Source of the DNA: an uncultured Clostridia bacterium
Lineage (GTDB): Bacteria; Bacillota; Clostridia; Oscillospirales; Acutalibacteraceae
Direction of reading: 5' to 3'
Assembly (NCBI GenBank): GCA_946633275.1
Contig: CAMPAT010000012.1
Location: forward strand, 1-9,802
Length of the DNA: 9,802 bases
The notes below the pieces were generated by a model. It saw only the letters and a list, made by a program, of their open reading frames with translations. It searched no databases and was not told the origin of the DNA. This document shows, in pieces, positions 6,547 through 9,802 of the stretch. A program made the translations under genes and the position numbers. Position 1 is the first letter of the stretch. The number at the start of each line of letters is the position of its first letter.

Positions 6547-7338
6547 ATGGCTGATGTTCCAATTATCAACCCGAATGACACGAGAATTAATGATGCGGTA
6601 TGCGTCGATACAAAACGCATCTTTGACTCCTGCGTCAGCAAGGATTGTACAGAGGATTTAAGAGTTACATTTTTTGGAGGCGCACAGGAGCTTATTGACC
6701 GCGCCGACAATATCAAAACGCGCGACTGCGATATCGTAGCAGTAAGCATCGATGTTGAGGATGTACCGTTTAACAGAGGATACTATAATGTTGATATCAA
6801 CTTCTATTTCAGACTCAGATTTGACGTTTACGGCGGTCCGTTCTCCAATCCGCAGACTGTAATCGGCTTTACGAACTTTGAGAAGAAGTGCATTCTTTTC
6901 GGCTCAGAGGGCGACGTTAAGGTCTTCAAGTCGACTCTTAACAGATGCAGCGACAGACTCGACAGACCTGAATCACCGCAGTACACTAACCCGACAGCGA
7001 AAGTTCAGGCGGTTGACCCCGTTGTTCTTGATACAGACATTGTAGACATTCACCATTGCCGCCGTCCGCTGTTCACGGCATTCCCGGATAGCGTTCGCGG
7101 ACTTGTTGACGACATTAATTTCCGTCCTAATCCGCGCAAGGCAGTTCTCGTAACGCTCGGACTGTTCTCAATTGTACAGATGGAGCGCGACGTTCAGCTT
7201 CTTATGCCTGCGTACGATTACTGCGTACCTGACAGAGAGTGCGATTGCTCGACTGCCGACCCATGCTCAACCTTCCAGAATATCGATTTTCCTGTTGACG
7301 ATTTCTTCCCTCCCGAGAAAGACGAATGCAATAATTAA
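6547..7338 (+). CDS. Uncharacterised Cys-rich protein, 263 residues, clostridial type
   Basis: Function unknown. The 263-residue protein has no signal peptide and no membrane segment. It carries 12 cysteines (19, 29, 34, 61, 115, 134, 171, 226, 232, 234, 240, 261), clustered near both ends; CxC at 232-234 and the Cys29/Cys34 pair are the closest spacings. Recognisable blocks are RIFDSCVSKDCTEDLRV (24-40), a beta-rich IDVEDVPFNRGYYNVDINFY (68-87), ILFGSEGDVKVF (116-127), VLVTLGLFSIV followed by ERDVQLLMPAYDYCVP, and FPVDDFFPPE near the end. From memory, similar proteins recur in Clostridia as conserved hypotheticals; I know of no assigned role. Metal binding, disulfide cross-linking or a structural (spore-associated) role are guesses from composition. 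The start ATG 6547 has AAGGAG seven bases upstream within the pcrA terminator stem. The gene seems monocistronic, ending at a bidirectional terminator. Confidence 0.88.
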   Translation: MADVPIINPNDTRINDAVCVDTKRIFDSCVSKDCTEDLRVTFFGGAQELIDRADNIKTRDCDIVAVSIDVEDVPFNRGYYNVDINFYFRLRFDVYGGPFSNPQTVIGFTNFEKKCILFGSEGDVKVFKSTLNRCSDRLDRPESPQYTNPTAKVQAVDPVVLDTDIVDIHHCRRPLFTAFPDSVRGLVDDINFRPNPRKAVLVTLGLFSIVQMERDVQLLMPAYDYCVPDRECDCSTADPCSTFQNIDFPVDDFFPPEKDECNN

Positions 7339-7339
7339 A

Positions 7340-7367
7340 AAAGTCCCCTGCGAGAGCAGGGGATTTT
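7340..7367. terminator. Bidirectional terminator shared by the Cys-rich protein gene and malQ
   Basis: TCCCCTGC (7344-7351) pairs with GCAGGGGA (7356-7363) around a GAGA (GNRA-type) loop. A/T flanks extend the stem and give tails of UUUUAAUCUUU on the plus strand and six uridines on the minus strand (complement of 7337-7342). It fills nearly the whole 34-base gap between the two convergent stop codons. Confidence 0.9.
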
Positions 7368-7372
7368 AATCT

Positions 7373-8896
7373 TTACTTTTCAATCGAGGGATACATACGT
7401 CTGTAAAGCGCGTTGATGTGCCTGAAGTATTCCGTATCAATGCTGTCGATTGTTTCGCGCGTGGTGCGGAAACGCCAGTTTTTATCGGGCACTCCGGGAA
7501 TGTTCATTCTTGCGTCAGAGCCGAAGCCGCACATATCCTGAAGCGCAATTATAGCAACGTTTGACGCGCTTTGCCATACTGCTTCCGTAATACACCTGCA
7601 CGACGGCGAGTAGTATCCGCCTTCGCCCCAGTTTCCTCCGCGGAAGTGGCAGTAGTCGAGTGCGAATTTTCGCTCGTCCTCGCTCGCTTCCCAAAGCCAG
7701 CCGAGAATAGTGTTGTTGTCGTGAGTGCCGACGTAGTTTATTGAATTCGGTACGGCGTTGTGCGGAAGGTGAGACGAATCGGAATTTGTGTCAAATGCGA
7801 ACTGCGCAACCTTCATTCCCGGGAAGCCCGTGACCTCGAGAAGCTGTACTACATCTTCACCGAAAACGCCTAAATCCTCGGCAATAATCGGTGCGTCGTC
7901 GCCGAATTTACTGAATACTGTGTTGAAGAAATCCATCTTCGGACCGTCGAGCCATTCGCCGACCTTTGCGGTGTCGCTCTCGGCAGGAATTGCCCAGTAT
8001 GACGCGAACGCGCGGAAGTGGTCAATCCGCACGGTGTCGTAGATTTTAAGCGCGTGTCCGAGACGTGAGAGCCACCAGGAATATTTATCCTTTTTCATAG
8101 CCTTCCAGTCGTAAATCGGGTTGCCCCAGAGCTGTCCGTTTTCGCTGAAATAATCGGGCGGAACGCCTGCAACCTTTTCAACCTTGAGCGTCCTTTCGTC
8201 GATGAGGAACATCGGCAGATTTGACCATACGTCAACGCTGTCCATAGCGACGTAAAACGGCATATCTCCGATTATTGCAACGCCTTTTTTGTTGGCGTAT
8301 TTTTTAATCTCGAACCATTGCTTGTAGAATATGTACTGGACGAATTTCCAGAAGGCTGCTTCGCTCTCGTAGTCGAAGATGTTTTTGATACAGCTGAAGT
8401 AGTGCGCGTGCTCGTCGCTCCACTCCCACCACGGTTTGAAATTTTCCTTCTCCTTGACAGCCATATATACGGCGTAGTCGGTGAGCCACTCGTTTTCGAG
8501 CTCAAATTCCTTTATGTTTTCCGCAAGCTCTTCACTGACGCAAAGAAACGCTTTTTTGAGCGTTTCATATCTGACTTTGCGTGCGTGTTCGTAGTCCGCG
8601 GTGTACGGCGTGCCGTCGTAGATGTTCTTTCTGTAATCCTCTTCGCTGATGAGCCCCATATCAAGAAGCCCCTTGGGGTCAATGAAGAGGAAATTGCCTG
8701 CGAAGGCAGACGGCGAGCAGTACGGCGAATTTGCGTCGTCTGTCGGATTGAAGGGGAGCACCTGCCAGTAGGTAAATCCCATATCCGATATTCTGTCTAT
8801 AAAATGGCGCGCGTTCTCGTCAAAAACTCCGACTCCGTACTCCGACGGAAGCGAGCTTATGTGCATTAAAACGCCTGCGCCTCGTCTTTTAAGCAT
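7373..8896 (-). CDS. malQ: 4-alpha-glucanotransferase (amylomaltase, GH77)
   Basis: Transfers alpha-1,4-glucan segments between maltodextrins, releasing glucose, for use of maltose/starch breakdown products or glycogen. The 507 residues are normal for the short bacterial GH77 form. Key residues match Thermus amylomaltase numbering almost exactly: nucleophile Asp292 in VRIDHFRAF, acid/base Glu340 in IIAEDLG, and the stabilising Asp393 in THDNNT. The N-terminus (RRGAGVLMHISSLPSEYGVG) and the SPYCSPSAFAGN sugar-binding loop are also typical, so the enzyme looks fully active. The start ATG (complement of 8894-8896) has AAGGTGG seven bases upstream (complement of 8904-8910). It is transcribed alone from a predicted promoter at 8928-8956 and ends at the shared terminator. 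No maltose transporter, phosphorylase or other glycogen gene is adjacent. Confidence 0.96.
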   Translation of the reverse strand: MLKRRGAGVLMHISSLPSEYGVGVFDENARHFIDRISDMGFTYWQVLPFNPTDDANSPYCSPSAFAGNFLFIDPKGLLDMGLISEEDYRKNIYDGTPYTADYEHARKVRYETLKKAFLCVSEELAENIKEFELENEWLTDYAVYMAVKEKENFKPWWEWSDEHAHYFSCIKNIFDYESEAAFWKFVQYIFYKQWFEIKKYANKKGVAIIGDMPFYVAMDSVDVWSNLPMFLIDERTLKVEKVAGVPPDYFSENGQLWGNPIYDWKAMKKDKYSWWLSRLGHALKIYDTVRIDHFRAFASYWAIPAESDTAKVGEWLDGPKMDFFNTVFSKFGDDAPIIAEDLGVFGEDVVQLLEVTGFPGMKVAQFAFDTNSDSSHLPHNAVPNSINYVGTHDNNTILGWLWEASEDERKFALDYCHFRGGNWGEGGYYSPSCRCITEAVWQSASNVAIIALQDMCGFGSDARMNIPGVPDKNWRFRTTRETIDSIDTEYFRHINALYRRMYPSIEK

Positions 8897-8927
8897 AAGT
8901 TAACCACCTTTTTATTTGTACAGAAAA

Positions 8928-8956
8928 ATGATACCACGTCACGCGGAAAAAATCAA
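8928..8956 (-). promoter_or_regulatory. Sigma-A-type promoter of malQ
   Basis: On the minus strand TTGATT (complement of 8951-8956) and TATCAT (complement of 8928-8933) are 17 bases apart, with a leader of about 25 bases to malQ. The spacer holds an imperfect 13-bp palindrome, CCACGTCACGCGG on the plus strand (8934-8946), with one mismatched pair. It is a candidate operator for a sugar-responsive repressor, but this is speculative. Confidence 0.6.
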
Positions 8957-8984
8957 TTGTGAATTTTAGATATATTAATATAAT
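8957..8984 (+). promoter_or_regulatory. Possible distal promoter of miaB
   Basis: TTGTGA (8957-8962) and TATAAT (8979-8984) are spaced by 16 bases. The -35 directly abuts the malQ -35 on the other strand. The surrounding sequence is extremely AT-rich, so a chance match is quite possible; the proximal promoter at 9015-9043 is better. Confidence 0.3.
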
Positions 8985-9014
8985 AAATTAACAAAATATT
9001 TATTATTTTATATA

Positions 9015-9043
9015 TTGAATATAATATGTCTTTTTGTTATAAT
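9015..9043 (+). promoter_or_regulatory. Sigma-A-type promoter of miaB
   Basis: TTGAAT (9015-9020) and TATAAT (9038-9043) are spaced by exactly 17 bases. The predicted start is near 9050, giving a leader of about 35 bases to the GTG start. Divergent from the malQ promoter. Confidence 0.7.
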
Positions 9044-9084
9044 ATCACAGTATAAGTGTAAGTATATCCTTCGGAGGTGATTAA

Positions 9085-9802
9085 GTGGCTGCTAATACGA
9101 GAACTGTCAGCGAAAAAGAACTTGACGTTCAGCGCGATTATACGGGCAAGGTTTGTGCGCTGCTTAATCAGCGTTATGAGGACAAGCCGCTTGCGTGCGT
9201 AGTGACTTACGGTTGTCAGCAGAATGTAGCCGACAGCGAGCACATTAAGGGTATGCTCGACGAAATGGGTTACGGTTTTACTGAGGACAGGCAGAAGGCG
9301 AAGCTCGTAATATTTAACACCTGCGCCGTGCGTGAGCACGCGGAGGACAGAGTTTACGGCAACGTCGGCGCGCTCAAAAAATATAAACTCGCAAATCCCG
9401 ACGTGATTATCGCGCTGTGCGGCTGTATGATGCAGCAGAAGCATATTGCCGAAAAGATAAGGGAGAGCTTCCCGTTCGTCGATTTAGTTTTCGGAACGCA
9501 CGTTGTTCATCGGCTGCCCGAGCTTCTCTATACAGCGATGACGAGGCGCAAGAGAGTGTTTGAGCTTCCGGACATTGACGGCGTGATTGCGGAGGGAATA
9601 CCCGTTAAGCGCGACAATGACCGTAAGGCGTGGCTGCCGATTATGTACGGCTGTAATAACTTTTGTACTTACTGCGTTGTGCCTTATGTCAGAGGAAGGG
9701 AACGCAGCAGGCAGGTCGACGATATTGTCAGAGAGTTCAGGGAGCTTGTTGCAGACGGCTATAAGGAGATAACGCTCCTCGGTCAGAACGTCAATTCTTA
9801 CG
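9085..9802 (+). CDS. miaB: tRNA-2-methylthio-N6-dimethylallyladenosine synthase, 3'-truncated
   Basis: A radical-SAM methylthiotransferase that adds the 2-methylthio group to i6A37 of tRNAs reading UNN codons, improving reading-frame maintenance. The 239 visible residues include the N-terminal UPF0004 domain with its three cluster-binding cysteines, Cys44 (TYGCQQN), Cys80 (NTCAVREHA) and Cys114 (CGC), and the radical-SAM CxxxCxxC at Cys190, Cys194 and Cys197 (MYGCNNFCTYCVVPYVRGRE). That RGRERSR context favours MiaB over MtaB or RimO. The radical-SAM barrel remainder and TRAM domain lie beyond the right edge. The start is GTG 9085: an in-frame TAA directly precedes it (9082-9084) and an eight-base GGAGGTGA (9073-9080) matches the 16S rRNA tail. 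In many clostridia miaB is followed by mutS, which cannot be tested here. Confidence 0.94.
   Translation, partial: MAANTRTVSEKELDVQRDYTGKVCALLNQRYEDKPLACVVTYGCQQNVADSEHIKGMLDEMGYGFTEDRQKAKLVIFNTCAVREHAEDRVYGNVGALKKYKLANPDVIIALCGCMMQQKHIAEKIRESFPFVDLVFGTHVVHRLPELLYTAMTRRKRVFELPDIDGVIAEGIPVKRDNDRKAWLPIMYGCNNFCTYCVVPYVRGRERSRQVDDIVREFRELVADGYKEITLLGQNVNSY

Noticed and set aside
8318..8869. 183-codon plus-strand frame opposite malQ
   Set aside because: Its Val/Arg/Phe-rich composition mirrors malQ codons. malQ has all catalytic residues and a good start, so this is a shadow.
9037..9444. 135-codon minus-strand frame opposite the miaB start
   Set aside because: It would cover the miaB promoter and its cluster-binding cysteine codons; no domain is recognisable.

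Overview
The window looks like chromosomal DNA from a Gram-positive anaerobe of the Clostridia, most plausibly Oscillospiraceae/Ruminococcaceae. The reasons are the PcrA-type UvrD helicase with a C-terminal Tudor-like domain, a decarboxylase-type sodium pump, strong AGGAGG-class ribosome binding sites, AT-rich near-consensus sigma-A promoters, and an uncharacterised cysteine-rich protein of a type I remember from clostridial genomes. The family placement is inference. There are no insertion sequences, phage genes, CRISPR arrays, tRNAs or rRNAs. This is mostly ordinary housekeeping chromosome, and I found no clear new multi-gene system.

Layout. A galactokinase cut off at the left edge (1-1116) is followed by a diacylglycerol-kinase-family lipid kinase (1149-2105). 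A perfect 13-bp hairpin separates the lipid kinase from a convergent 44-codon membrane-protein gene on the minus strand (2148-2282) that has its own promoter and ribosome binding site. Divergent from it, a strong promoter (2394-2422) drives the gamma and beta subunits of a Na+-translocating decarboxylase (2455-4125). A hairpin (4134-4153) lies before pcrA (4176-6455). Between pcrA and the next gene is a compact element in which the pcrA terminator hairpin, a promoter and the next gene's Shine-Dalgarno sequence share the same bases (6474-6546). That next gene (6547-7338) encodes a 263-residue Cys-rich protein of unknown function. It converges on malQ (minus, 7373-8896) across a shared bidirectional terminator. 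A divergent AT-rich promoter region separates malQ from miaB (9085 to the right edge, truncated).

How the genes work together. GalK (galactose entry into the Leloir pathway) and MalQ (maltodextrin/glycogen remodelling) point to plant or host glycan use. The decarboxylase beta/gamma pair couples decarboxylation of an organic acid to Na+ export, but the carboxyltransferase and biotin-carrier genes are not here. PcrA (DNA repair and replication) and MiaB (tRNA modification) are housekeeping genes. The most interesting signals are the nested terminator/promoter/SD element, the small membrane-protein gene and the uncharacterised Cys-rich protein.
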